Program-made: the position numbers and the translations under genes
In this document: in pieces, positions 24,958 through 34,054 of the stretch
How positions within the stretch are numbered: the stretch's first letter is position 1
Layout: the number at the start of each line of letters is the position of its first letter
NCBI GenBank assembly: GCA_002457215.1
Contig: NTJZ01000012.1
Location: 36,050 to 100,049, forward strand
DNA: 64,000 nucleotides
Direction of reading: 5' to 3'
Source of the DNA: OM182 bacterium MED-G28
Lineage (GTDB): Bacteria; Pseudomonadota; Gammaproteobacteria; Pseudomonadales; Pseudohongiellaceae
Notes under the pieces: generated by a model
Seen by the model: the letters and a program-made list of their open reading frames with translations, nothing else
What the model was told of the DNA's origin: nothing
Databases searched by the model: none

Positions 24958-27222
24958 ATGAAAACAAATAGCCCAGTCGTAAAACACTTAGTACTCCTTG
25001 GTGGTGGCCACAGTCATCTGGCTGTTCTAAAGCATTTAGGAATGAAGCCTGTTCCAGGTCTTGCTGTTACGTTGATTAGCCGCGACATTAATACCCCTTA
25101 TTCCGGATCCCTTCCGGGCTACATCAGTGGAGTTTATGATTATGATGACATTCATATTGACCTGAGACCGCTCGCACAATTTGCGAATGCCCGTATTATA
25201 CAAGAAGAGATTACATCAATTGATTTTGATAGAAAGGAGATTGCACTAACCGCTCGACCTTCAATTTCATTTGACCTCTTATCACTTAATATTGGCTCCA
25301 ACCCCGATGCATGTAAAATTCCTGGCGCTGATAGATTTGCTTTAGGGATCAAACCAATACAAAAGTTTATTAATCATTGGCAAACCCTACTCAAAAAAGC
25401 CGTCCATAACATACAGCAGGACAAAGAATACAAAATAATAATAGTTGGTGGCGGACCTGCCAGCGTTGAGCTTGCTTTTGCTGCTCAGTTTCGTATCCAG
25501 AAAGAATTACAACTTAAATCAGCAGATACTTCTCTATTAAAAATAAAAATTATAAGCGCCGATACGAATTTACTTTCTTTGCATAATCGTCAAGTTCGTC
25601 AATTCGCAAAATCAGAACTAGAGGAACGAGGCGTCGAAGTCATTCTTGATACTGCGGTTTCCGCATTCGAAGAAACTATCGTAGTTTGTGAAAATGGCAA
25701 TAAATACTCTGCAGATTCAATGGTATTCGCGACTGGCGCTAGTATTCCCTCATGGCCTGGAGAATGTGGCTTAGCGCTCAGCGAAGATGGATTTATTGAA
25801 GTTAATGCATATCTACAATCCACCTCTCATGACTGTGTTTTTGCTGCGGGCGATGCAGCTACCCTCAAAGGTGAACCGCGACCAAAATCGGGTGTTTATG
25901 CAGTTCGTCAAGGATTACCGCTGGCGAAAAATCTCATTCGTTTTGCCACTGGCAAATCATTGACGCGCTACAAACCTCAGCAACATGCTCTAGCACTTAT
26001 AAGTATGGGCAACAAAACAGCCATCGCCTCACGTAATAATTTTTTCTTTAAAGGTCGTAGTGTCTGGTCTATTAAAAATAACATCGATACTGCCTTCATA
26101 AGGAAATATTCTGCACTTCCCGAGATGACAACCGAACTAAACATCGCTGATGGCTTGGTTGATCAGGAAACCGAACGCCAATTAAAACTACATGCTATGC
26201 GATGCGCCGGCTGCGGAGCGAAAATAGCAAGCGATGTCTTGCAGGAAGTATTACAACAGCTACCGCAATCGAAGCGCAAAGATATACTGAATCAATCCAC
26301 AGCCGCAGAAGACGCTTCGCTAATAAAACTAGATGATGGTCGAGTGTTGGTTCAAAGCATCGACCAAATTAAGTCGTTCGTAAACGATCCCTGGCTATTT
26401 GCTCGCATTGCAACTAACCATTGTCTAAGTGACATCTATGCGATGGGTTGCGAACCTCATTCAGCCTTAGCCATTGTTGGCTTGCCTTTCGCAACTAAAA
26501 AGTATGGACGTAGTCAATTAAAAGAGTTGATGCTTTCTTGTAGCGAAGTTTTGCAAGAACATAAATGTGACTTAGTGGGTGGACATTCTGCAGAAGCAGA
26601 GGAATTTCATTTTGGACTTTGTATAAATGGATTCATCGATGAAGAAGACCTTCTAACAAAAAATGGCATGAATGCTGGCGATATTCTGATTCTTACCAAA
26701 CCATTAGGCACGGGTACACTTCTTGCAGCGGACATGCGCTTTAGAGCATCCCACCAATGGATGCAAGAAGCTTTAGGCAACATGGAACAATCGAACAGAG
26801 AGGCGGCAGCTTGTTTTCAGAAATTTGGAGCCACCGCTTGTACTGACATAACCGGTTTTGGTATTGCAGGGCATCTCTTGGAAATGCTTTCGACAAACAA
26901 TACAGAAATAGAGCTCAATTTGAGTGATATTCCAGTATTATCCGGTGCACTTGATACATTAGAGCAAAAAATTTACAGCTCGCTACACAAAGACAACAGT
27001 CTGGTCGCTCATAGTGTATTTAATCAAGAGGCTTTCGCTCAAGACCCAAAATATGCTCTTCTTTTTGATCCTCAAACAGCTGGCGGTTTGCTGGCATCAG
27101 TTCCAGAATCTGTAGCAGAAACCTGCCTCACTCGTTTAAAAGAATCTGGCTACTCGCAAGCCAAGGCTATTGGTCGCGTTTCCAAGCTTGAAGCATTGCA
27201 ACCGGCAATTATATTGCAATAA
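24958..27222 (+). CDS. selD: Fused NADH-dehydrogenase-like FAD oxidoreductase / selenide, water dikinase (SelD)
   Basis: About 754 aa. Residues ~10-400 are a two-dinucleotide-fold flavoprotein related to type II NADH dehydrogenase: LVLLGGGHSHLAV for FAD, IIIVGGGPASVELAF for NAD(P)H and CVFAAGDAATL for FAD. From ~415 on is SelD: CAGCGAK holds the catalytic Cys (codon at 26212-26214) followed by Lys. Then come NHCLSDIYAMGCEPHSAL, LVGGHSAEAEEFHFGL, DITGFGIAGHLLEML and DPQTAGGLLASVP. SelD makes selenophosphate from selenide and ATP; the flavin domain may supply selenide or redox control. This fusion is known in cyanobacteria and some proteobacteria. No selA, selB, selU or tRNA-Sec is in the window. 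Confidence 0.93.
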   Translation: MKTNSPVVKHLVLLGGGHSHLAVLKHLGMKPVPGLAVTLISRDINTPYSGSLPGYISGVYDYDDIHIDLRPLAQFANARIIQEEITSIDFDRKEIALTARPSISFDLLSLNIGSNPDACKIPGADRFALGIKPIQKFINHWQTLLKKAVHNIQQDKEYKIIIVGGGPASVELAFAAQFRIQKELQLKSADTSLLKIKIISADTNLLSLHNRQVRQFAKSELEERGVEVILDTAVSAFEETIVVCENGNKYSADSMVFATGASIPSWPGECGLALSEDGFIEVNAYLQSTSHDCVFAAGDAATLKGEPRPKSGVYAVRQGLPLAKNLIRFATGKSLTRYKPQQHALALISMGNKTAIASRNNFFFKGRSVWSIKNNIDTAFIRKYSALPEMTTELNIADGLVDQETERQLKLHAMRCAGCGAKIASDVLQEVLQQLPQSKRKDILNQSTAAEDASLIKLDDGRVLVQSIDQIKSFVNDPWLFARIATNHCLSDIYAMGCEPHSALAIVGLPFATKKYGRSQLKELMLSCSEVLQEHKCDLVGGHSAEAEEFHFGLCINGFIDEEDLLTKNGMNAGDILILTKPLGTGTLLAADMRFRASHQWMQEALGNMEQSNREAAACFQKFGATACTDITGFGIAGHLLEMLSTNNTEIELNLSDIPVLSGALDTLEQKIYSSLHKDNSLVAHSVFNQEAFAQDPKYALLFDPQTAGGLLASVPESVAETCLTRLKESGYSQAKAIGRVSKLEALQPAIILQ

Positions 27223-27359
27223 TTGGCTTAATTAATTTTATAATTTTTATGCTTGATAGCTTGAGTGACTAAACCTGCCTCATGTGGCACTAAATTAATG
27301 CCTAAGGTATAGTATTGCTGTCTTTTCGCCATAGAGCAAAATTATTCCCAAGGATACTT

Positions 27360-28103
27360 GTGAAAAAAAAACTCAAGGTCTTTCTAAATATATTTGCCTA
27401 TTCAAGCGTTGTACCGATTTTAATGCTTGGTAGTGACGTGCATGGTCAAAATTCTGCAGCTAGCAATGTCCTGGATCGTTATGGCAATCTTAATATTACC
27501 CGAGAAGGGCCGACAATCGACGCTGAACTGGCGCAAAAAATGTTCCGCCGCGGCAATACCTACAGTAATTTACAACGCTATGATGAAGCCATTGAAGAAT
27601 ACCGAAAAGCCATAAGCGCAGACCCTAATTTCTCAAATGCAATTCGCAATCTGGCCAACACCTATTATTTTCTTGAAAGATACGACGAAGCGAAACCACT
27701 CTTAGCCCGTTATATTGAATTGGAAACTTCTACAACTGCAGGTTTGATAGCAGCAGTATCAACCTTAGGCGAATTAGAACGCCAATCTCAAAATTACGAG
27801 AGCTCAATTGCTTACGATCTGCATGCCATCGAATTAAACCCTTCTAATGATTCTCAGATACATATCATGGCAAACACTTATAACAATGCTGGCGAAGCGC
27901 ATAAAGCAATTCTGGTTTATCGCGCTGGCATAAAAGTTATGCCTGATAACGCATTCTTCTCGCGAAGTTTAGGGCGCATACTAGAACAAGAAAATAGGCT
28001 TGACGAAGCACTGACAGAATACGAAGCTGCGGCTGCCAAAGATCCCGATTCTGAATTTTATGCCAATTTGGTTGAAACTACGCGTCGTCGATTAGACATC
28101 TAG
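27360..28103 (+). CDS. Exported TPR-repeat protein
   Basis: About 247 aa. Start set at the GTG at 27360, which has AAGGA 5 bases upstream and begins a KKKLKVF... signal peptide ending near VHG; an ATG at 27315 lacks a ribosome site. The mature part contains about five tetratricopeptide repeats from residue ~70 (YSNLQRYDEAIEEYRKAI, YFLERYDEAKPLL, YNNAGEAHKAILVY, NRLDEALTEYEAA). Probably a periplasmic interaction scaffold. Its stop overlaps that of the convergent aminopeptidase gene in a shared CTAG. Confidence 0.82.
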   Translation: MKKKLKVFLNIFAYSSVVPILMLGSDVHGQNSAASNVLDRYGNLNITREGPTIDAELAQKMFRRGNTYSNLQRYDEAIEEYRKAISADPNFSNAIRNLANTYYFLERYDEAKPLLARYIELETSTTAGLIAAVSTLGELERQSQNYESSIAYDLHAIELNPSNDSQIHIMANTYNNAGEAHKAILVYRAGIKVMPDNAFFSRSLGRILEQENRLDEALTEYEAAAAKDPDSEFYANLVETTRRRLDI

Positions 28104-29167
28104 TAAATTTCAAAAAGCGCCTCTCTATCTTCCGGTGCCATTGCAATAATAGCATTCACTGATTCAAAGAACTCGCCCATATCTCCTGCAGACTGCAGCA
28201 ACAGTTCATTAAAAAATGGAACTAAATCATTATAGGAACTAACAGTCGATAGCTGGGCATTGTTCAATGAGCGCGAAAACCAGGCATCGTAGCCTATATA
28301 ATCATTCCAGCTGGCTTTTAGTTGCTCATATTCTGCACGTAACTGATCCTGCAAGGCAGATTTTTCTTGACGCTTTTGCGTCTCGCTAATTTCATCCTGA
28401 TAAACTGACTCAAAGCGATCGCGAAATCGACTCACTAAATTTATGAATTGTTCTTGCCGACTACTATTGCGATCCGCGATAGCGATTATTTCTGATTGCT
28501 CCGTGGCCTCCAACCAGCGGCGCAGCCCCTCTCTTTCTACTGCAGTGGCAAAACTTTCATTAAAAGTTGTATTTCCAGGAAGGTACGCAACTTGATGAGC
28601 TAATTCATGGAAAATCAGTCCTGCTAATTGATGATTCGCACGAGATATCACGGTACTAAGTAATGAATCATCAAACCAACCCAGGGTAGAGTAGGCGTCG
28701 ATCCCTCCAGTATACACATCAAAACCTTGCCGCTTCAAAGCCAAGCTGTAATTTTTTGCACCTGCTTCACTAAAATAACCACGATAGGAAACACAGCCTG
28801 CTATTGGATAGCACCAGTTCACCGGAATAATTGAAAATTCTGGTGCAGCAAAAACATTCCAAACCACATGCTCTCGCTCAACATCGACATAGGTTGAATA
28901 ATTTTGTTCCACTGGCAACGCCAGTTGTTCAGAAGCAAATTTCCGAATTCTCATTACTTCAGAAAATTTATCATTCAACTCGACAGACAGTTCTCCGCTA
29001 TCGATAAGTCGCTGGATATCTTCCCGGCCAAACATGATTGCCAGTTGGCCGCGTGCGGCCTGGGTGTAGTAGCCGACTGCTTCACAGGAAACCAGAAAAA
29101 CTGAAATCGTCAGTAATATTACAAGCTTTATCAACTGCGCTTTATTTCGGAGAAACTCAAAACTCAT
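28100..29167 (-). CDS. Predicted zinc aminopeptidase (COG4324/Aminopep family)
   Basis: 355 aa. A lipoprotein-like or signal N terminus (ISVFLVSCEAVGYY, Cys in a VSC lipobox) precedes YYTQAARGQLAIM, the family's opening motif. The metal site is HELAH in LIFHELAHQVAY, with the third ligand Glu in FNESFATAVEREG; CYPIAGCVSYRGYF is another signature. Predicted envelope-located metallopeptidase. Last gene of a three-gene set with the glutaminyl cyclase and yjbQ (2-base gap). Confidence 0.88.
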   Translation of the reverse strand: MSFEFLRNKAQLIKLVILLTISVFLVSCEAVGYYTQAARGQLAIMFGREDIQRLIDSGELSVELNDKFSEVMRIRKFASEQLALPVEQNYSTYVDVEREHVVWNVFAAPEFSIIPVNWCYPIAGCVSYRGYFSEAGAKNYSLALKRQGFDVYTGGIDAYSTLGWFDDSLLSTVISRANHQLAGLIFHELAHQVAYLPGNTTFNESFATAVEREGLRRWLEATEQSEIIAIADRNSSRQEQFINLVSRFRDRFESVYQDEISETQKRQEKSALQDQLRAEYEQLKASWNDYIGYDAWFSRSLNNAQLSTVSSYNDLVPFFNELLLQSAGDMGEFFESVNAIIAMAPEDREALFEIY

Positions 29168-29169
29168 CT

Positions 29170-29604
29170 CTATCCTTCTCCTTTGTCCATTCCTTGCAAT
29201 GTAGCTATCACTATTCGAGCGCCTGCATCGTTCCGATGCTCACCCAAATAGAGACCTTGCCAAGCCCCTAAGTGAAAACACCCATCTTGAATTGGCAAAG
29301 TTAATGAAACACCTAACAAACTAGATTTAAGATGAGCCGGCATATCGTCAGACCCCTCGCAGGTGTGTTCATAATAAGCCGCGCCCTCCGGGGCAAGTTC
29401 ATTATAGTAACTCTCCATATCTCTGCGAACTGAACTGTCTGCGTTTTCATTAATACTCAATGAGGCAGAAGTATGTTGAAGAAGCAAATGAGCAAGACCG
29501 ATCTTTATTGAGCGTATTTCAGGAAATTGATTCAAAATCTCATCAGTGACTAGGTGAAATCCGCGGCCTTTAGGTGAAAGTTGAATTGTTTTCTGTAACC
29601 ACAT
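29170..29604 (-). CDS. YjbQ family protein (UPF0047, secondary thiamine-phosphate-synthase-like)
   Basis: 144 aa single-domain protein. GLAHLLLQHTSASLSINENAD and the downstream YYEHTCEGSDDMPAHLKSS are the family signatures, and the ending LYLGEHRNDAGARIVIATLQG is typical. E. coli YjbQ has weak thiamine phosphate synthase activity, but its physiological role is unclear. Cotranscribed with the flanking cyclase and aminopeptidase genes. Confidence 0.93.
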   Translation of the reverse strand: MWLQKTIQLSPKGRGFHLVTDEILNQFPEIRSIKIGLAHLLLQHTSASLSINENADSSVRRDMESYYNELAPEGAAYYEHTCEGSDDMPAHLKSSLLGVSLTLPIQDGCFHLGAWQGLYLGEHRNDAGARIVIATLQGMDKGEG

Positions 29605-29630
29605 AATAGAGGAAATAGATCGAAAACCTG

Positions 29631-30422
29631 TTAGGGATCTACGATTTCGATCTCAAACAAGTTCGCCCAATGTTTGCCAGTTACAAATAGTCTTTCGTTC
29701 TCCGCGTCCCAAGCAATACCATTCAGAACGGCTTCATTGCTACCCAGCTCAGTTTCATTACTTAAACCCGTTAGATCGACAAAAGAGCTTATGACACCAT
29801 CGTCCGGATTAATACGAACTATAAAATCTGTTTGCCAGACATTAGCCCAAACTTCGCCATTAATATATTCCAATTCATTAATATTTGATAATGGGTTGCC
29901 ATTAAGCGTCACAGTTACAGTTTTTTGTGGCACAAAAGTATCAGGGTCTATGAACTGCAGGGTGCTGGTACCGTCACTTAAGATTAGATGCTCCCCGTTG
30001 TAAGAAAGCCCCCAACCTTGAGTGGCGTTATAATGATTTCCTAGTTGTTCGAAAGTATTCTTATCCCAGACAAAAACCATATGGGATGTCCAGGTAAGCT
30101 GGTAAATTCTATCACCTACCACCTCGATGCCTTCCCCAAAATACCTACGATTTAGGCGCTGAGTCATTACTACTTCAGCATCATCTAAATTGATCTTACT
30201 CAAAGAAGAGAGGCCATTTTTTCCAGTACCTTCAAACAGATAACCCTCATGGAAAATCAGCCCCTGGGTAAAATCATTGATATTGTGAGGGTAAGTATTG
30301 AGAATTCTATAACCATATTCTTTAGCACTCTCCCCGACAACTTCCTGGGCGGAAGTTGTAATAGAGCTCGGTGCCAACCAGGTGGTTAACAGGAGGATCG
30401 ATGTAAGCTTCAAATATTTCAT
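29631..30422 (-). CDS. Glutaminyl-peptide cyclotransferase (bacterial beta-propeller type)
   Basis: 263 aa with a signal peptide (about 1-25). The five-bladed propeller family is shown by YPHNINDFTQGLIFHEGYLFEGTG, the ...YFGEGIEVVGDRIYQLTW repeat, and the C-terminal LNGIAWDAENERLFVTGKHWANLFEI. These enzymes convert N-terminal Gln to pyroglutamate in the periplasm. It leads the operon with yjbQ and a peptidase, suggesting an N-terminal peptide-processing group. Confidence 0.9.
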   Translation of the reverse strand: MKYLKLTSILLLTTWLAPSSITTSAQEVVGESAKEYGYRILNTYPHNINDFTQGLIFHEGYLFEGTGKNGLSSLSKINLDDAEVVMTQRLNRRYFGEGIEVVGDRIYQLTWTSHMVFVWDKNTFEQLGNHYNATQGWGLSYNGEHLILSDGTSTLQFIDPDTFVPQKTVTVTLNGNPLSNINELEYINGEVWANVWQTDFIVRINPDDGVISSFVDLTGLSNETELGSNEAVLNGIAWDAENERLFVTGKHWANLFEIEIVDP

Positions 30423-30508
30423 GGCTGTTATAGAATTAATACCAAAATAACTAAAAGCGAAGCAAGAACTACCAAGTATTTGTTAGGCTTCGGCAAATGG
30501 AGTAATTA

Positions 30509-30856
30509 ATGGCTGATGACTGCTTATTCTGCAAAATTATCGCAGGGGATCTTCCCTCAAACAAGGTCTATGAAGATGCCGATATCTTCGCATTCGAAGA
30601 TATTAAGCCTCTCGCCCCAGTGCACGTTCTGGTGGTTCCAAAGAAGCATATAGTAGATATGCTAGCCGCGTCTGCTGAAGATGAAGCTCTGCTGGGTAAA
30701 TTGCTTCTCCGAGCTAACGATATCGCAAGGGAACTCGGACTCGCTGAATCGGGATTTCGTTATGTTTTGAATACAGGAGAAAATAGTCGAAGAACAATTT
30801 TTCACATTCATTTACACATATTAGGTGGTCGTCAATTACATCTTTCCATGGGATAG
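30509..30856 (+). CDS. hinT: Histidine triad nucleotide-binding protein
   Basis: 115 aa HIT protein. CLFCKIIAGDLPSNKVYED opens it as in HinT, and the active-site triad is FHIHLHILGGRQ. Normal HinT has GGQ-S/T just before the triad; here the residues are NSRRTIFHIH, so the usual Gln is replaced. Acts as a purine nucleoside phosphoramidase. GGAG lies before the ATG. Converges on mtnA with 6 bases between the stops. Confidence 0.93.
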   Translation: MADDCLFCKIIAGDLPSNKVYEDADIFAFEDIKPLAPVHVLVVPKKHIVDMLAASAEDEALLGKLLLRANDIARELGLAESGFRYVLNTGENSRRTIFHIHLHILGGRQLHLSMG

Positions 30857-30862
30857 TTGAAT

Positions 30863-31945
30863 TTATTGGAGAAGACGCTTCAGACTCGCCTTAGTTGCCT
30901 CATGTATCCCACGTTCGGTGATTATTGCTGTTATCAATTTCGCTGGCGTGACGTCGAAACCCGGATTGCTGATAGCAGTCCCCTGACTCGCTACCCGAAT
31001 TGTGCGCATAATACCGTCACTGTCTGGGCCCGTGATTTCACTTACCTCTTTGCTGTCTCTTTCTTCGATTGGGATATCTCGCAGCCCATCTTCAATCGTA
31101 AAATCGATACTAGAAATTGGCAAGGCCACATAAAATGGAATAGCATTATCGCTAGCAGCTAACGCTTTCAAATAAGTTCCAATCTTATTGCAAACATCAC
31201 CTAATATGGTCGTGCGGTCGCTTCCGACTATACAGAGATCAACTTGTCCCGACTGCATAAGATGCCCACCAACATTATCTACGATTAAAGTATTGGCTAT
31301 CCCCTCTTGAGATAATTCCCAGCAGGTCAAGGATGCTCCTTGATTGCGGGGTCGAGTTTCATCTACCCAAACATGCAATGGAATACCCGCATTATTCGCC
31401 TTATAGATCACAGATAATGCCGTGCCCCAATCCACAGTTGCTAAGGCCCCCGCGTTACAATGCGTCAGAATATTCAAACATTTCTGTGATTCGCTTTTTT
31501 TAGTCCAAAGCGCTTGAAGAATACCTAAACCGTTATCTCCGATCGCTTCGCAAACCGCAATGTCTTCTTTTTCTAGTAACTGTGCTGTTTCTAGCGACTT
31601 GCCCGCCAAGGCAGAAGGCTCAATTCCCTCTAAACTCTCCTTCATACGTTGCAGTGACCAGCGCAAGTTAACTGCAGTAGGTCGAGTTTCAGATAGAGAT
31701 TTAATCGCCCAATCTAAGCTCGATGAATCCTCCCTCAACGACAAATAAACACCGTAAGCCGCGGTTACGCCTATAAGTGGCGCTCCTCGTACTTCCATCG
31801 CAGAGATTGCACGGCAAGCATCAGTGAGAGACTGCAGACTGAGAATTTCAAAATCATAGGGTAATCGGGCCTGATCGATGATACAAACCTCATCGGTTTC
31901 TAATTCATACCAAATGCTTTGAATGTGTTCGCCATTAACTTTCAT
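30863..31945 (-). CDS. mtnA: S-methyl-5-thioribose-1-phosphate isomerase-like (MtnA family)
   Basis: 360 aa. Converts an aldose 1-phosphate (5-methylthioribose-1-P, or 5-deoxyribose-1-P in DrdI-type enzymes) to the ribulose. RGAP at 53-56, the catalytic Cys163 in LTHCNAGALAT and Asp243 in VGSDRTT are all present, and NKIGTY follows. It lies 33 bases after a class II aldolase/SDR fusion gene, and no mtnB/C/D genes of the classic methionine salvage route are nearby. That context favours the DHAP-shunt variant. Confidence 0.92.
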   Translation of the reverse strand: MKVNGEHIQSIWYELETDEVCIIDQARLPYDFEILSLQSLTDACRAISAMEVRGAPLIGVTAAYGVYLSLREDSSSLDWAIKSLSETRPTAVNLRWSLQRMKESLEGIEPSALAGKSLETAQLLEKEDIAVCEAIGDNGLGILQALWTKKSESQKCLNILTHCNAGALATVDWGTALSVIYKANNAGIPLHVWVDETRPRNQGASLTCWELSQEGIANTLIVDNVGGHLMQSGQVDLCIVGSDRTTILGDVCNKIGTYLKALAASDNAIPFYVALPISSIDFTIEDGLRDIPIEERDSKEVSEITGPDSDGIMRTIRVASQGTAISNPGFDVTPAKLITAIITERGIHEATKASLKRLLQ

Positions 31946-31978
31946 TACTTTATCTTCTGTAGAAGATGATCAAAAAAA

Positions 31979-33958
31979 CTAGATGACCCGCTCATTGCCG
32001 CCATCAATAGGTAGTTGTGCACCGGTAGTTTTTGCCAGCGATTTCCCAGCAAACAAAACAACTGCTTTCGCCACATCTTGAGAATAAACTTCTGACTGCA
32101 GAATATTGGCAGTTTTGTATTCTTCAACACTAAATCCGTAATGTTCTGCGCGCTCAGCGAGCACTTCTTCCGTCCATATTGCTGTGTCATAGACTGCATT
32201 CGGGTGAAGGATATTGATTCTTACACCGTCAGCGCCAAGTTCTAATGCAGCGACTCGAGCCATCTGAGTTAGACCAGCCTTGGCTGCAGAATAAGCTGCA
32301 GCTCCTGGCCCCGGCGCGGGCACATTCTTTGAAGCGACAATAACAACTGCAGGATCGAAACCTTCTTTTAAATAGGGCAAACAACCACGCATAACTCGCA
32401 TGTGAGAGCTCATATTTAACTCAATTGACCTGTTCCAGTTTTCATCTTCCATTTTTTCAATAGACTGACTCGCTGGAAAATTTCCAGCGTTACTCACCAG
32501 TATATCGATGCCTCCAAAGCGTTGAACTCCTTGAAGCAAAGCGGATTGGATCGCTTTGGTATCAGTAACATCGCAGCGATAAGCAAATAGCGATGAGTTT
32601 AAAGAGTCCATTGCAAATTGCTCATCAATGTCCAATGCAATTACGACTGCACCTTCGGCTAGCAGTGCCGTTACGCAAGCCTTACCAATACCTGAAGCAG
32701 CGCCAGTTACTACAGCAACTTTGCCCTCAAACTCTGCTCGAATAGAGCCAGATTTCAGTTTTGCTTGCTCCAGTTCCCAATATTCGACCTCAAATAAGTC
32801 TGCTTTAGGCAGTGGCTGCCAGCCACCCAAAGCCTCACCCTGCTGAATTGCTCTAATGGTATGCAATGTAATGTCACGAACTATTTCTAAGCGCTTTTGA
32901 TTCACCGCCAAATACAACAAGCCCTTATTTTGCCAAACTCCGTAGCGAGGCATTGTGTCTAAGCACTGATGCTCATCGATCTTATATTCATTAAAATAGT
33001 CAATATAGCGCGCCTGGAAACCCTTAAGGTCTTCCGTTAAGTCTTCCTGGAAAATAGCTGCAAAAGCCTTAGCATGAATCGTATGGTCGGGTGTCAGAGG
33101 ACCTCTTGTTGCCAAATTGCTAGCATTCTTTCGACAAGCAAAACCCACAGCCTCTCTCGAATTATCTAGTCGAAGCAACACAGGGCCACGAACTAATTCG
33201 CCTGCCGCACGTCGTAATTTGGATAGTTTAAGGCAGTCTGAAGGAGACCATTGATATTCGCTTAGGACAATACTCGACTCATCCGTATTACTCGCGATAA
33301 ATTCTTCTGCCTTAGTCACTAGCTCTACCATCGTATCGTAGCTACTTTTTGCATCATCACTAAAAGTGAATAACCCGTGATGCAACAGAACAATTCCCTT
33401 CAACCGAGACCAATCCAATGATTTGGTAGCTTCAGCAACTTGCTGAGCCAAGATAAACCCTGGCATGATGTAAGGCAGAATTAATACTTCATCCCCATAA
33501 ATTTGTTTGAGATGTTCTGCACCATTCGGTGTATTACTAATTGTTACAACGGCATCGGCATGACTGTGATCCACAAATTTATAGGGAACAAGCGCATGGA
33601 GTATCGCTTCAACTGATGGCGTAGGAGCTTGAGGATCGAGCAAGGCAAGTCGTAACTGTCTTATCATCTCGCTGTCGCTTAAAGAATTCAACCGCCCTAG
33701 CTTTAAAAGATAATTTAGTCGCACAGGAGGAAACCCTGCTTCCTTTATTGTACGCAAATCCCAGCCAGAGCCTTTCACGAATAGCACTTCCTCTGATTCC
33801 CCAAATACGGTGGTCAGAGATCCTTTTACAGAAGTATTACCGCCACCATGGAGAACCAGGTCTTCTTCTTCCCCTAGCAGATTTGAGGTGTAGACACGCA
33901 TTGCAATGTCGTCACTTCCTATTGCTGCGGCCTCGTCGTCTTTCCAGCGGTTTCTCAT
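31979..33958 (-). CDS. Bifunctional class II aldolase / short-chain dehydrogenase
   Basis: 659 aa. Residues ~1-420 are a class II aldolase/adducin domain (LVLHGGGNTSVKG, KGSGWDLRTI, VDHSHADAVV and LLHHGLFTF supply the His and other metal ligands). From ~430 is an SDR: GKVAVVTGAASGIGK, NAGNFPAS and the YSAAK active site near 579, ending IDGG. Such fusions split ketose-1-phosphates such as rhamnulose-1-P into DHAP plus an aldehyde that the SDR domain oxidises or reduces. Pairing with mtnA suggests 5-deoxyribulose-1-P or 5-methylthioribulose-1-P as substrate; this is inferred. Confidence 0.9.
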   Translation of the reverse strand: MRNRWKDDEAAAIGSDDIAMRVYTSNLLGEEEDLVLHGGGNTSVKGSLTTVFGESEEVLFVKGSGWDLRTIKEAGFPPVRLNYLLKLGRLNSLSDSEMIRQLRLALLDPQAPTPSVEAILHALVPYKFVDHSHADAVVTISNTPNGAEHLKQIYGDEVLILPYIMPGFILAQQVAEATKSLDWSRLKGIVLLHHGLFTFSDDAKSSYDTMVELVTKAEEFIASNTDESSIVLSEYQWSPSDCLKLSKLRRAAGELVRGPVLLRLDNSREAVGFACRKNASNLATRGPLTPDHTIHAKAFAAIFQEDLTEDLKGFQARYIDYFNEYKIDEHQCLDTMPRYGVWQNKGLLYLAVNQKRLEIVRDITLHTIRAIQQGEALGGWQPLPKADLFEVEYWELEQAKLKSGSIRAEFEGKVAVVTGAASGIGKACVTALLAEGAVVIALDIDEQFAMDSLNSSLFAYRCDVTDTKAIQSALLQGVQRFGGIDILVSNAGNFPASQSIEKMEDENWNRSIELNMSSHMRVMRGCLPYLKEGFDPAVVIVASKNVPAPGPGAAAYSAAKAGLTQMARVAALELGADGVRINILHPNAVYDTAIWTEEVLAERAEHYGFSVEEYKTANILQSEVYSQDVAKAVVLFAGKSLAKTTGAQLPIDGGNERVI

Positions 33959-33995
33959 TAAAGGTAAATGTTCTTTTTCTGATTAAGTGAGATAC

Positions 33996-34030
33996 AAATA
34001 AAAAACGCACCTTCTTTCGAAGATGCGTTT
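33996..34030 (-). terminator. Rho-independent terminator after exbD-like gene
   Basis: On the minus strand AAACGCATCTTC pairs fully (one U-G) with GAAGGTGCGTTT around a GAAA tetraloop, followed by a T run. It sits 25 bases after the ExbD-like stop and separates it from the aldolase gene. Confidence 0.88.
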
Positions 34031-34054
34031 CTTTTATTGCCATATTGTTGGTAC

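Noticed and set aside
30857..31162. 101-codon plus-strand frame after hinT
   Set aside because: Fully antisense to the well-supported mtnA gene.
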